From assembly GCF_041080835.1 (NCBI RefSeq), contig NZ_CP129683.1:992001-1056000 (forward strand): 64,000 nt of DNA. Reading direction: 5' to 3'. This stretch comes from Bifidobacterium sp. WK012_4_13. GTDB lineage: Bacteria; Actinomycetota; Actinomycetes; Actinomycetales; Bifidobacteriaceae. A model generated the notes under the pieces. The model was not told where the DNA came from. It made no database searches and worked only from the letters and a program-made list of their open reading frames with translations. Shown here piece after piece: positions 49,414 to 58,679 of this stretch (within the stretch, counting starts at the first letter, position 1; every line of letters begins with the position of its first letter). Made by a program: the position numbers and the translations under genes.

Positions 49414-51177
49414 CTACAACGGCTGATTCCCGTGATGCTTGTCGTTATGCGAAACGCGGCGCTTCGATGCCAGCATCGCCAGCGACTCCTCGATGACCTC
49501 TCTGGTCTGCTCGGGGTCGATCATCGCGTCTATCTCACCCATTTCGAGCGACAGGTTCGCGTTCACGGTGCTTGCCTCGTATTCGTCAGCCAACTTGCTT
49601 CGCAAGGCTTCCACATCCTGGCCAGCTTCCTTGGCCTTCTGCAGATCCTTGCGATGAATGATGTTCACGGCTCCGGTTGCTCCCAACACCGCAATCTGCG
49701 AGGTCGGCCATGCGAAGTTCATGTCGGCTCCGATGGATTTCGATCCCATGACGATGTACGCGCCGCCGAATGCCTTGCGAAGGATGACCGTGACCATCGG
49801 AACCTGAGCGTTCGCATAGGCATAGATGACCTTGGCACCTCTGCGGATGATGCCGGCATGCTCCTGATCGCTGCCGGGCTTATATCCAGGCACGTCAACG
49901 AGGGTGACTATCGGCAGATTGAAGGAATCGCACAGTCTCACGAAACGCGCAACCTTCTCCGATGCATCGACATCGAGAATGCCTGCCCGCACATTTGGCT
50001 GATTCGCCACGATGCCCACCGGCTTGCCAGAGATGCAGGCGAATCCGACGATTGCCGACTGCGCGAAAAGCTCCTGGACCTGAACGAACTCGCCATAGTC
50101 AACGATGGCGCGAACGACTTCGAGCACATCATATGGCTGACGGTCATTTGCAGGAACGATGGTCTTCAACCGTTTCGCCGCCTCGCGCTCGGTATGGCCG
50201 GATGCGTAGGCATAGGTCGGAGCCTTCTCGTCGCTGTTCGATGGCAGGTAGGCGAGCACGGTGCGCGTGTAATCGATGGCATCGGCCTCGTCTTCGCCCA
50301 GATAATGGGCAACGCCGGACTTGGCATTGTGCACATAGCCGCCGCCAAGCTCATCCATGCTGATTGTCTCGCCGGTCGCAGCCTTGACCACATCCGGCCC
50401 GGTGACGAACATGTTCGAGTTTTCCTTCGTCATGATGATCAGGTCGGTCAAGGCCGGGCAATACACAGCACCACCGGCGCATGGACCGAGAATGACGGAA
50501 ATCTGTGGAATGAAGCCACTCGCCTGGCAGGTCTTGCGGAAGATATGTCCATATTGCGTCAGTGCCGCAACGCCCTCCTGAATGCGTGCGCCACCGGAAT
50601 CGATGAGCGCGACGACCGGAACCTTCATCTGCATGGCCATGTCCATCAGGTGGCAGATCTTGAGTCCCTCAGCCTGCCCAAGAGTGCCTCCGCGGACCGA
50701 AAAGTCCTGCGCGTACACCCCTACCGTACGTCCATGCACCTTGCCAAAACCGGTCACTACGGCCGAGCCGGCCTTGCCCTTGTTGATGTCGCCTCCGGAG
50801 AAGCGGCCCATCTCTTCGAAGGTGTCGGCATCGAAGAGCAGATCGAGACGTTCGCGCGCCGTGTGCTTGCCCTTGCCATGCTGACGCTTGCGCGCGCTGG
50901 TTTCGGCTTCCCGTGCGAGCTGTGCCGCCTTGATGATGGCATCGCGAACGGGCTGCCTGATCTGGGACTGCGAGTCGCCGTTCGAAATCTGCTCGACGGC
51001 CGCCTGCGCGGTTTCGCGCTTGACGGCTTCGGCTTCGGCTGCAGCCGCTGCCTTGTCAGCCTTCTTCGCAGTCGTATCGCTCACTCTATCGCTCGAAACA
51101 TCGCTCATTTCAGCGATTTTGCTCTTCGGCGTCCTGCGTAGGATGCGCTCTTCGATTGCGCTCACGATATCGGTCAT
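49414..51177 (-). CDS. accD: Acyl-CoA carboxylase carboxyltransferase (beta) subunit
   Basis: A 587-residue carboxyltransferase that moves CO2 from biotin to acetyl-CoA to give malonyl-CoA. It has KHTARERLDLLFDADTFEEMG, LIDSGGARIQEGV, ILGPCAGGAVYCPALTD, and the C-terminal VPGYKPGSDQEHAGIIRRGAK and RKAFGGAYIVMGSK motifs, all typical of PccB-like subunits. An extra acidic/Ala-rich N terminus of about 70 residues is present. The start overlaps the stop of the alpha subunit by 4 bases. Confidence 0.96.
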   Translation of the reverse strand: MTDIVSAIEERILRRTPKSKIAEMSDVSSDRVSDTTAKKADKAAAAAEAEAVKRETAQAAVEQISNGDSQSQIRQPVRDAIIKAAQLAREAETSARKRQHGKGKHTARERLDLLFDADTFEEMGRFSGGDINKGKAGSAVVTGFGKVHGRTVGVYAQDFSVRGGTLGQAEGLKICHLMDMAMQMKVPVVALIDSGGARIQEGVAALTQYGHIFRKTCQASGFIPQISVILGPCAGGAVYCPALTDLIIMTKENSNMFVTGPDVVKAATGETISMDELGGGYVHNAKSGVAHYLGEDEADAIDYTRTVLAYLPSNSDEKAPTYAYASGHTEREAAKRLKTIVPANDRQPYDVLEVVRAIVDYGEFVQVQELFAQSAIVGFACISGKPVGIVANQPNVRAGILDVDASEKVARFVRLCDSFNLPIVTLVDVPGYKPGSDQEHAGIIRRGAKVIYAYANAQVPMVTVILRKAFGGAYIVMGSKSIGADMNFAWPTSQIAVLGATGAVNIIHRKDLQKAKEAGQDVEALRSKLADEYEASTVNANLSLEMGEIDAMIDPEQTREVIEESLAMLASKRRVSHNDKHHGNQPL

Positions 51178-53105
51178 GCCGCACCTCCCTGCTTGGCCAC
51201 ATCTTCATCGTCCGCCGCATGCAGCTTCGCTGCTGCAGCAGATCCGCCATGATCGCCATCCCCATCGCTGTCATTGCCGGACTTGCCCATATCAAGCTTG
51301 ACAAGAGTCTCGCCTGGATCAACTCCATCGGCGACGCTGACCATAATCTTGGATACCACACCCTTTGCAGGAGCGTAGACATAGTTCTCCATCTTCATGG
51401 ATTCGAGCACGACCATGAGATCGCCCTTGTCGACTTTCTGCCCCTCCGCCACGTTGATGCGGGTCACCACTGCCTGCATGGTGGCGACGATCACACCCGC
51501 CCCTTGCTGATTCTGGCGGGTGGCCTGCTTGGCCACATCGTGCAGACCCTGGCCACGCAATGGCTGAGTCGGTCTGCGAGCGCCCCGTGAGCTGGCCGCC
51601 CCGGCGCCCATGCCAGCAAACATATCCTCAGGAAGTGCGAGCTTGACACGCTTGTCGTCAATCTCGATGGTAAAGGTTTCGACGCTGGTCCGGTCTCTGC
51701 CTTCTGCCTCGTTCCCCTTCTGCGAGTCGCTCATCGATGCCGGCTGCCCGGTTGTCGTGGTCTTTGGCTCGACGTTGAGATAGTTGCGTTCAAGCCATTT
51801 GGTCGTCACATCGAAGCTGTGGTCCTCAGCCGTGAATTCAGGATTGGTGAATATCTTCTGGAACAGCGTGGCGGGCGTGGGAACGCCTTCGATGCTCATT
51901 TCACGCAATGCTCGTCGCACGCGTGCAACGGCGCTCAGACGATCCTGGGCCGAAATGATGACCTTGCCCATCATCGAATCGTCCTTCGGCGAAACCGTAT
52001 CGCCGACCTCGACGCCTGAGTCGATGCGAATTCCAGGACCCGTCGGCCATGTGATCGCTTCGAGCGTTCCAGCGCTTGGCGTCAGGTTGGTGGCGGGATC
52101 CTCGCTGGTGATGCGCAGCTCGAAACTGTGGCCTCGCGGCTCAGGTGCGGTGGTAAGGGCGCCGCCGTCGGCGATGTCGAGCTGCTCACGAACCAGATCG
52201 AGGCCGCACACCTGTTCGCTTACGGTGTGTTCGACCTGAAGTCGAGGATTCACCTCCATGAAATAGACCTTGCCCTTGCTCACGAGAAACTCGCACGTCC
52301 CCAGACCTACATAGCCTGCGGTTGCAAAGAGCCGATGCGAGAAGCCTTCGAGCTGGGCGATCACATCATCGCTGAGGAAGGGCGCGGGAGCCTCCTCTAC
52401 GAGCTTCTGATTTCGGCGTTGAACCGAGCAGTCACGGGTCGAATAGACAGTGAAGTTGCCATGGGAGTCACGGCCGGACTGAGTCTCGACATGACGGGCC
52501 TTGTCGACGAACTTCTCGATGAAGTAATCGCCAAGGTCGCCGCCTTGGAGGGCATCATGGTTCATATAGAATGCGCGGAGTTCATCATCGTTGTTGATGG
52601 GCGTTATGCCGCGGCCACCACCGCCATCGGCCTTCTTCATCATGACCGGATACCCATTATGGTTCGCAAAGTCCAGCAGCACCCTCATGTCGCTCACCGG
52701 CTCTGCGATGCCTGGGACGACCGGAACCTTGGCGCGCTCCGCAACCTTGCATGCCGTTATCTTGTCTCCGAGTTCCTCAAGCACGTGCGGTGAAGGACCG
52801 ACCCATGTGATTCCGGCATCGATGACCTTGCGTGCGAATGTCGGGAATTCCGAAAGGAACCCATACCCCGGATGCAAGGCATCGGCGCCTGCACGCCTGG
52901 CTACATCAACTATGAGATCCTCGTTCAGATAGGTCTGCAGATTGGTGTCGCCGGGCAGCAGATACGCCTCGTCCGCCATCTGCGTATACGGCGCATTCCT
53001 GTCCTGCTCCGCATAGACTGCAACCGTCTCTATCCCCATCTCCTGCGCGGTTCGCACAACCCGAAGGGCAATCTCACCGCGATTCGCGATCAACAGCTTC
53101 TTCAT
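51174..53105 (-). CDS. accC: Acyl-CoA carboxylase alpha subunit (biotin carboxylase and BCCP)
   Basis: A 643-residue fused protein. The biotin carboxylase domain (1-450) has LIANRGEIALRVVRTAQEMG, KKADGGGGRGI (ATP-grasp Gly loop), EVNPRLQVEHTVSE and the RITSEDP strand. A linker with an Ala/Ser region leads to the BCCP domain, where VVLESMKMENYVYAP holds the biotinylated Lys (near residue 575). A polar tail of about 60 residues follows. ATG 53105 has AAAGGA upstream. It is transcribed with accD and FAS. Confidence 0.96.
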   Translation of the reverse strand: MKKLLIANRGEIALRVVRTAQEMGIETVAVYAEQDRNAPYTQMADEAYLLPGDTNLQTYLNEDLIVDVARRAGADALHPGYGFLSEFPTFARKVIDAGITWVGPSPHVLEELGDKITACKVAERAKVPVVPGIAEPVSDMRVLLDFANHNGYPVMMKKADGGGGRGITPINNDDELRAFYMNHDALQGGDLGDYFIEKFVDKARHVETQSGRDSHGNFTVYSTRDCSVQRRNQKLVEEAPAPFLSDDVIAQLEGFSHRLFATAGYVGLGTCEFLVSKGKVYFMEVNPRLQVEHTVSEQVCGLDLVREQLDIADGGALTTAPEPRGHSFELRITSEDPATNLTPSAGTLEAITWPTGPGIRIDSGVEVGDTVSPKDDSMMGKVIISAQDRLSAVARVRRALREMSIEGVPTPATLFQKIFTNPEFTAEDHSFDVTTKWLERNYLNVEPKTTTTGQPASMSDSQKGNEAEGRDRTSVETFTIEIDDKRVKLALPEDMFAGMGAGAASSRGARRPTQPLRGQGLHDVAKQATRQNQQGAGVIVATMQAVVTRINVAEGQKVDKGDLMVVLESMKMENYVYAPAKGVVSKIMVSVADGVDPGETLVKLDMGKSGNDSDGDGDHGGSAAAAKLHAADDEDVAKQGGAA

Positions 53106-53225
53106 GGCATCCTTTCTTCGCTGCTCAAGCAACTTTCACAACTTCACACATCAATAACTCGTCATAATCAATGACTCGTAAGAACCAAATGACTCGCATC
53201 GCTCAACGCGCGACGGCGGATCGCA

Positions 53226-54260
53226 TCATTCCACCGCATCGCCGATCTCAGGAAGCACCCCGACATCGGCTACCGTCACCTTCTGCCTGCATCCGTCATG
53301 GCGAAGGATCGTAAGCGAGGCATCGTCATTGATCGAAAGCGCCCTGCCGATCAGACTCCGATCATCGGCGAGATGTGCACGAACCTGCTTGCCGAGTGTC
53401 CAGCTCAATCGCTCGACCCTGTCGCGCAAGTCAGGAATGACAACGTCGGGATGCTTCATGAATGCGCTCAATTCCCGGCGAAGATGCTGCGTCGTGACGC
53501 ATACCAGCTCGTCACGAAGCTCCGCATACGGAGGCAGCGGACCGAATTGCAGCTGCAATGACGTAGACATGTCGATTGGCAGATTCTCCTGTGGAACGAA
53601 GAGATTCATGCCGATGCCGATTATCAGCACGGCCGAGCTCTCGTCGGTTGGAACCATCTCGCAGAGAATCCCAGCCAGCTTGCGACCCTGGCAGAAGACA
53701 TCGTTCGGCCATTTGAGCTCTAGCTGCACGTCGGGATTCAAGGCCCGAACATCATGCCTTGTCATCACCTCGCCGATTGCATCTATCAGTGCGATTCCAC
53801 AGATCGTGGTGAACCATCCTGAATGGCGCGAATCCAGAACGTCGATTCGGACGGGCACGGCCCATGAACTCAGCAAGGACTCGCCGGGGCTGTTGAACCA
53901 GGTACGGCCCTGACGACCTCGACATTTCGTCTGCACATCGGATACGGCGATGCTGATCGGCAGTCTCTCCGATCTCTCCGACGAGCTCTCGCTCCCATGA
54001 TCCGAGGACGCTGGTGTCTGGATGCCCACGACACGGCGATCCGTGTCTGTACCTTCACCTTCACCTTCACCTTCGCCGATGTCTTCGGGTGACTCGAACA
54101 GGTGTGCAACGCAGTTCACGGCATCTGAGAATCCGCTTGCCGCAACCGCACGCGCGATCAGGGAATTGGTCGAATCAACGGTATCGAGCATCTTCACGGT
54201 TGATGCCACTTCTTCCGTCTCAGGGACCGATGACGACCAGATGCAGTCTTGATAGGGCAT
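53226..54260 (-). CDS. birA: Biotin-protein ligase
   Basis: A 344-residue enzyme that attaches biotin to the BCCP Lys. Catalytic features: TVDSTNSLI near the start, VQTKCRGRQGRTWFNS (the RGR biotin-AMP loop), LELKWPNDVFCQGRKLAGILCE, and IGIGMNLF. There is no N-terminal DNA-binding domain, so it should not act as a repressor. A low-complexity insert (GEGEGEGEG and a Ser-rich stretch, about residues 60-105) sits between the first and second motif and is unusual. The start is ATG 54260 with GGAAAG upstream. Confidence 0.93.
   Translation of the reverse strand: MPYQDCIWSSSVPETEEVASTVKMLDTVDSTNSLIARAVAASGFSDAVNCVAHLFESPEDIGEGEGEGEGTDTDRRVVGIQTPASSDHGSESSSERSERLPISIAVSDVQTKCRGRQGRTWFNSPGESLLSSWAVPVRIDVLDSRHSGWFTTICGIALIDAIGEVMTRHDVRALNPDVQLELKWPNDVFCQGRKLAGILCEMVPTDESSAVLIIGIGMNLFVPQENLPIDMSTSLQLQFGPLPPYAELRDELVCVTTQHLRRELSAFMKHPDVVIPDLRDRVERLSWTLGKQVRAHLADDRSLIGRALSINDDASLTILRHDGCRQKVTVADVGVLPEIGDAVE
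54051..54074. repeat. Hexanucleotide repeat in birA
   Basis: ACCTTC repeated four times, encoding alternating Gly-Glu in the insert of BirA. In-frame length changes would be possible. Confidence 0.85.
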
Positions 54261-54502
54261 GCTTTCCAACGTATCAATAGATTTCAGCTTCCAACAGCCT
54301 CGGGCCTACAAATCGAGAGATGGGATTTTGTATGATTCCACAAAAACATCGGACGAGCGGAAATCTAGGATGATGATCACTCAGGTACGGTTTTTGCATT
54401 CCAACATCTGACAGGCTGCGCCAGGCCAGAAATAACCGATGTCCGTTGGACCAGGGCTTCAACGGGCTTCCCGTAGCTTCGGGAGCGAGAGAACGAGGAA
54501 TT

Positions 54503-55081
54503 TTGAGTAGATCGACAACAGACCATATCCACGGCTTCGATAACCGCAGCCTCGCAAGAATGGCGGTGTTCGCCGCCTTGATCTCCGCGTTCAGCTTCAT
54601 CAGGGTCGCGGTGGGGCCAGTGCCCATCACGATGGAGAATCTTGCAGTGATGCTTGCCGGCGTGGTGCTTGGACCCTGGCTTGCAGCATGTTCGGTCCTT
54701 CTGCTGCTCGCATTGACTGCGCTGGGACTGCCCCTGCTCGGTGGCAATGGCGGTCTGGCAGTGTTCGTTGGACCGACGGCAGGGTATCTGCTTGGCTTCG
54801 TGGTCGGCGCATTCCTTATTGGTTTAATATCAAATAGTGGGAATCGTCTCAATATATGGAAAACTGCATGTGCCTGCCTCATCGGCGGCATGCTCGTCCC
54901 CTATGGTTTCGGCATTCCAGTGACGGCACTTGTCGTCGGACAGCCAGTCGCAACCGCAGCCTACAGCGCTCTCATATTCATTCCTGGCGATGCCATCAAG
55001 ATCGTGGTCGCGACCATCATCTCATCTGCCCTTTGGAAGGCATATCCTGCAGCCTTTTCCCGACACATGTGGCAACGATGA
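54503..55081 (+). CDS. bioY: BioY, biotin-binding (S) component of ECF transporter
   Basis: A 192-residue membrane protein with about six helices that binds biotin. It has ARMAVFAALISAFSFIRVAVGPVPITMENLAVMLAGVVLGPW (the BioY signature with VPITMENL), LTALGLPLLGGNGGLAVFVGPTAGYLLGF, and ends with a GDAIKIVVATII segment. TTG 54503 is chosen because GAGGAA lies just upstream; ATG 54446 in the same frame is also possible. Divergent from birA and coupled to ecfA. Confidence 0.93.
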   Translation: MSRSTTDHIHGFDNRSLARMAVFAALISAFSFIRVAVGPVPITMENLAVMLAGVVLGPWLAACSVLLLLALTALGLPLLGGNGGLAVFVGPTAGYLLGFVVGAFLIGLISNSGNRLNIWKTACACLIGGMLVPYGFGIPVTALVVGQPVATAAYSALIFIPGDAIKIVVATIISSALWKAYPAAFSRHMWQR

Positions 55082-55128
55082 GGCAGCTTTCGGAAGCGCA
55101 TGGAAATCTCCAGGAGGCGAGCGAATCC

Positions 55129-55992
55129 ATGATGCCCAAACCCGACATTGGACGGCAGGCGGCATACTTGCGAGCTCGCGGACTGAGTTATCGCATCGGT
55201 GGACGAACGATTCTCAATTCCGTCTCCTGCGAACTCCACTCAGCGAGCATTGCGGTTCTGGGCACGAACGGTTCAGGAAAGTCGACGTTTCTACGCCTGA
55301 TCGACGGCCTCGAGCGCAGGACATCAGGCGAACTGGCTGTGATGGGACTGGACCCGTCCCGAAATGCGAAGGAACTCCATCGAAGCATCGGCTTTGTGTT
55401 CACCAACCCGGACACACAGATAATAATGCCCACCGTGAGGGAAGACGTCGCGTTTTCCTTGCATGGCGCACCGCTTTCGAAAGAGGAGAAAGCCGAAAGA
55501 GTCACCGAGCAGCTCGCGCACTGCAACCTGCTGCATTGCGCGGACCAGCCGGCACATTCCCTTTCCGGCGGTCAGAAGCAAATGCTCGCACTGGCGGCGA
55601 TTCTGATACGGGAACCGCGTCTATTGCTCGCCGATGAGCCGACCACAATGCTTGACCTTCCCAACGCGGCACGCATCTCACAGGCCCTTCTCGCCGATCC
55701 CAATCGTCCGGCGATAATCGCCACGCACGACCTCGCGCTGGCCGCCCGTTGCGAGACTGCCATGCTTTTCCACGATGGGCAGGTTGTCGAGATTGGAGAG
55801 AGCGGCATGGTCATCGAACGCTATCGGGCACACTGTTCGACAATCTGTCAGGAGAGCCAGCAGCATCAGCATCAGCATCAGCATCAGCATCAATCCGATC
55901 CGGACCTTCCGCACGGCATCGCCAGTTCGCGCGGGGCAGAACGCAGTGCATCAGTCGATCAGTTGCCGGAAGGCATGGGTGACGCCCGATGA
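55129..55992 (+). CDS. bioM: ECF transporter ATPase (BioM/EcfA type)
   Basis: A 287-residue ABC ATPase that powers BioY. It has Walker A GTNGSGKST, Q-loop FVFTNPDTQIIMPTV (the ECF subtype), signature SLSGGQKQMLALA, Walker B LLLADEPTTMLD, and switch His in IATHD. The C-terminal tail carries HQHQHQHQHQ from a hexanucleotide repeat. ATG 55129 (or 55132) has AGGAGG upstream; an ATG at 55078 overlapping the bioY stop is an alternative. Confidence 0.93.
   Translation: MMPKPDIGRQAAYLRARGLSYRIGGRTILNSVSCELHSASIAVLGTNGSGKSTFLRLIDGLERRTSGELAVMGLDPSRNAKELHRSIGFVFTNPDTQIIMPTVREDVAFSLHGAPLSKEEKAERVTEQLAHCNLLHCADQPAHSLSGGQKQMLALAAILIREPRLLLADEPTTMLDLPNAARISQALLADPNRPAIIATHDLALAARCETAMLFHDGQVVEIGESGMVIERYRAHCSTICQESQQHQHQHQHQHQSDPDLPHGIASSRGAERSASVDQLPEGMGDAR
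55861..55890. repeat. Hexanucleotide repeat in the ECF ATPase gene
   Basis: CAGCAT repeated five times, encoding Gln-His pairs in the C-terminal tail. Its flanks are unique. Confidence 0.88.
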
Positions 55993-56594
55993 TGGCCATG
56001 TATGTTCCCGGTCACAGCCTTGTCCATCGCTGCCCTGGAAGCTGGAAGCTGCTGGCGCTGTTCATCGTCGGCGCCCTGCTGGCCTGCCCGACGCTGCCAG
56101 TATGGGCATTGTGCATGCTCACCGGACTGTGCCTGATTCTGTACGGCATAAGCGGACTCGGCCTGGCCAGGTTCATCAGGCAGGTGTGGGATGCAAGATG
56201 GGTGATCGCATTCACCGTCCTGGCTCAGATATGGTTCAGGCCAATCACAACAACGGCTCTGACTACAATGCGGATAACGGTGATGGTGCTCCTTGCCTCG
56301 CTGGTGACGCTGACTACGCAGCTGTCGGAGATATTCGCCGTGGTCGCACGCCTATTGATGCCATTCGAAGGTTTTGGGCTCAATACATATCGCGTTGGAG
56401 TGGCCGTTTCCCTGGGAATCAGCGTTATTCCCATCATCAGCGCATCGATGAGAACCGTGCGTGAAGCCAGTCAGGCACGTGGGATACGAAGCGGGCCTTT
56501 GCTGAGAATTCGGACATGGGCCGTTCCACTGATGGTTGTGGTGCTCAAGCAGGCCGACGAGCTGGCTGACTCGTTGGATGCCAGAGGAATGTAG
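55989..56594 (+). CDS. bioN: ECF transporter transmembrane (T) component
   Basis: A 201-residue membrane protein joining ATPase and BioY. Hydrophobic helices (LLALFIVGALLACPTLPVWALCML, VIAFTVLAQIWF) are followed by the coupling region with ASMRTVREASQARGIRSG, which includes the conserved A-R-G motif, and a C-terminal QADELADSLDARGM, the second A-R-G. ATG 55989 overlaps the ATPase stop (ATGA). Confidence 0.93.
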   Translation: MMAMYVPGHSLVHRCPGSWKLLALFIVGALLACPTLPVWALCMLTGLCLILYGISGLGLARFIRQVWDARWVIAFTVLAQIWFRPITTTALTTMRITVMVLLASLVTLTTQLSEIFAVVARLLMPFEGFGLNTYRVGVAVSLGISVIPIISASMRTVREASQARGIRSGPLLRIRTWAVPLMVVVLKQADELADSLDARGM

Positions 56595-56650
56595 CCAACG
56601 CAGCCGGAGGGCATCGATGCAGTTAGCCGCTGGGACTACAATCGTGCACG

Positions 56651-58669
56651 ATGAGTAGCTCACAGCATGATATGAATCCACGTTCTCAATCCATTCTTGC
56701 AGGTCTTCGCTGGGCTTGCGTGGCCTTGGCGTGCCTATGGATCGCCTTCTGCACCTCTGTGGGGCCGATTTATCGTGCAGACGCTTCAATTGCATCGTAT
56801 TCGTGGGGCAACGCCCTGATTCTGATCGTCACGTTCACCATTGACATGGTCATCGTCCTGGCAGTGGTTCGATGGGCAAAAGGTCGAAGGAATGGGCTCG
56901 TCCCGAATGACGGGGCTGCAACGACGAACCCCTCCGACGCCTTCCATGGATCTTCGAAGAAGCAGTCAAGACTCCGGTCTCGCCTGCACTCCGCCTTGCT
57001 CAGCCATCGTTCGACCCGCTCGATCGCACGATTCACGACACGGCGATGGTCCGCAATCTCACCATGGATAATGCGTCTCACCGCCACCCGCAGCAGTCTG
57101 TTCCTCGTATTCGCAATCGGCTGGCTATGGGCATTCGCAACACTTCTCGCGGCATACGGCGCAGACATCCATTCACAGATCAACGAGTTCAATCTGTGGT
57201 GGGCCAATCTGCAGGGCGTGAGGCTGCCATACCTGCATGGCTTCACACAGATGGACATCTACCCGACCGGTCACTATCTCTGGCCGCACAAGCCCACCTA
57301 TCTCACGGACCAGCACAACTACCTGCTGACTCTCTTCTATGGTGGGGTCGTTGCCGTGTTCCGCAAGCTGAGCGGCTCCGACGATGCCGGCATCGTCGTC
57401 CTGACAGGCCTGCAGATGCTGTTCGCGGCATTCTGCTGTGCCTCCACGGCTGACCGCTTCTTCAATGCAGGCAAGCCCCGAATCAACGGGAAACCTGCTT
57501 CGGCAGGCGCCCGCCTTGCGATCCTTGCACTCTTTCTCCTGACTCCGCTCAGCGCCTTCAGCACGATCTCACTGACGAAGTCCCCTGCATTCGCATACTC
57601 GTTCGTCTGGTGGATCGGCATCCTCTATGTGCTCTATCGCACGGCAGGGCGTGGCGAAGTCTCGACGTCAGCCACCAGGTGGCCACCCAAGCGCCTCTGC
57701 GCCGAGCTTGCCATCAGTTCATTGCTGATGATAGGCACCGCAAAGTATGGCATCTATGTCGTGGCGGTGCAGATCATCCTCTCGGTGCTTGCCGACCGGA
57801 GACGCTGGAAGACATATGCGCTGTGCCTGCTCGTGCCGACGGTCGCATTCGAGGCGCTGCTCATGAGCCTGATTTCAGCCGGAGCCGTGATACAGGGCGA
57901 TCCGATCGAGGCCAAGGGCATACAGCTGCAGCAGATCGCAAGGGTCGCCGAGCGCGATCCGGAAAACATACCGGCCTCTGCACGAAGGCAGCTCGAACCC
58001 ATTCTCGATCTGCAGGCCATGGCCTTGAAATATAACCCCAATGATGCGGATCCCGTAAAATCATCCGGCGGCGAAACCAAGGTCACCGTCTACAAGTGGC
58101 GAACCGTGACCGCCGATGACATGAAGCACTTCAACAGCGCCTGGCTTTCCATCGGCCTGAGAAATCCTGTATTGTACATCGACGCATTCATGGCGGAATG
58201 CTACGGGTATTTCGACGTCACCGACGTCCCCTACGTTTCGATGAACTATTATGTGAACAACGGCTATGTACAGGATTCCAGCGCATGGATCAAGAATTGG
58301 ATGCACGGCTGGCGTGACAGGGTCGCCGGCTTCGCCTTTGCATGGGGCAGGACTCCCGTTATCGGATGGCTCACCAATGCGAACTTCTGGCTGGTGCTGT
58401 CTTTGCTGCTGCTATGCATCGAATTCGCACTCGGCCGCTTCCGTGCACTCTCATATCAAACCACCTTGCTCGTTCTGATGGGTGTGATGATCTTCGCACC
58501 GGCAAATAACTATGACCGTCACATCCTGCCCTTGGTGTTCGTCTTTGGATTCCTTACCCTGGCGTTCGTCCGGGACACCGACGAACTGCCAACGACCCGG
58601 GCACCAGAACTCGGTGAAGGTGGAGTGGACGCGTCCGAGAAAAGTGCCGACATCACTCAGACTCGCTAA
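56651..58669 (+). CDS. Polytopic membrane protein, DUF6020-like
   Basis: A 672-residue protein with about ten to twelve hydrophobic segments. It has a polar loop at about 85-140, then TRSSLFLVFAIGWLWAFATLLAAYGADIHSQ and a long outside loop with GFTQMDIYPTGHYLW and LTDQHNYLLTLFYGG, consistent with large GT-C-like or DUF6020 membrane proteins common in bifidobacteria. A role in cell-surface sugar or lipid transfer is possible but not shown. It precedes the PucR-type regulator by 10 bases. Confidence 0.7.
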   Translation: MSSSQHDMNPRSQSILAGLRWACVALACLWIAFCTSVGPIYRADASIASYSWGNALILIVTFTIDMVIVLAVVRWAKGRRNGLVPNDGAATTNPSDAFHGSSKKQSRLRSRLHSALLSHRSTRSIARFTTRRWSAISPWIMRLTATRSSLFLVFAIGWLWAFATLLAAYGADIHSQINEFNLWWANLQGVRLPYLHGFTQMDIYPTGHYLWPHKPTYLTDQHNYLLTLFYGGVVAVFRKLSGSDDAGIVVLTGLQMLFAAFCCASTADRFFNAGKPRINGKPASAGARLAILALFLLTPLSAFSTISLTKSPAFAYSFVWWIGILYVLYRTAGRGEVSTSATRWPPKRLCAELAISSLLMIGTAKYGIYVVAVQIILSVLADRRRWKTYALCLLVPTVAFEALLMSLISAGAVIQGDPIEAKGIQLQQIARVAERDPENIPASARRQLEPILDLQAMALKYNPNDADPVKSSGGETKVTVYKWRTVTADDMKHFNSAWLSIGLRNPVLYIDAFMAECYGYFDVTDVPYVSMNYYVNNGYVQDSSAWIKNWMHGWRDRVAGFAFAWGRTPVIGWLTNANFWLVLSLLLLCIEFALGRFRALSYQTTLLVLMGVMIFAPANNYDRHILPLVFVFGFLTLAFVRDTDELPTTRAPELGEGGVDASEKSADITQTR

Positions 58670-58679
58670 GCTGGATGCC

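Noticed and set aside
49384..51141. 585-codon plus-strand frame opposite accD
   Set aside because: The carboxyltransferase motifs are on the minus strand and the mirror frame has none.
54274..54891. 205-codon minus-strand frame across the birA-bioY gap
   Set aside because: It overlaps BioY, which has clear family motifs, and looks like random translation.
58512..58679. Longer start of the PucR-type regulator
   Set aside because: The upstream 56 codons overlap the end of the DUF6020-like gene and have no regulator-like features.
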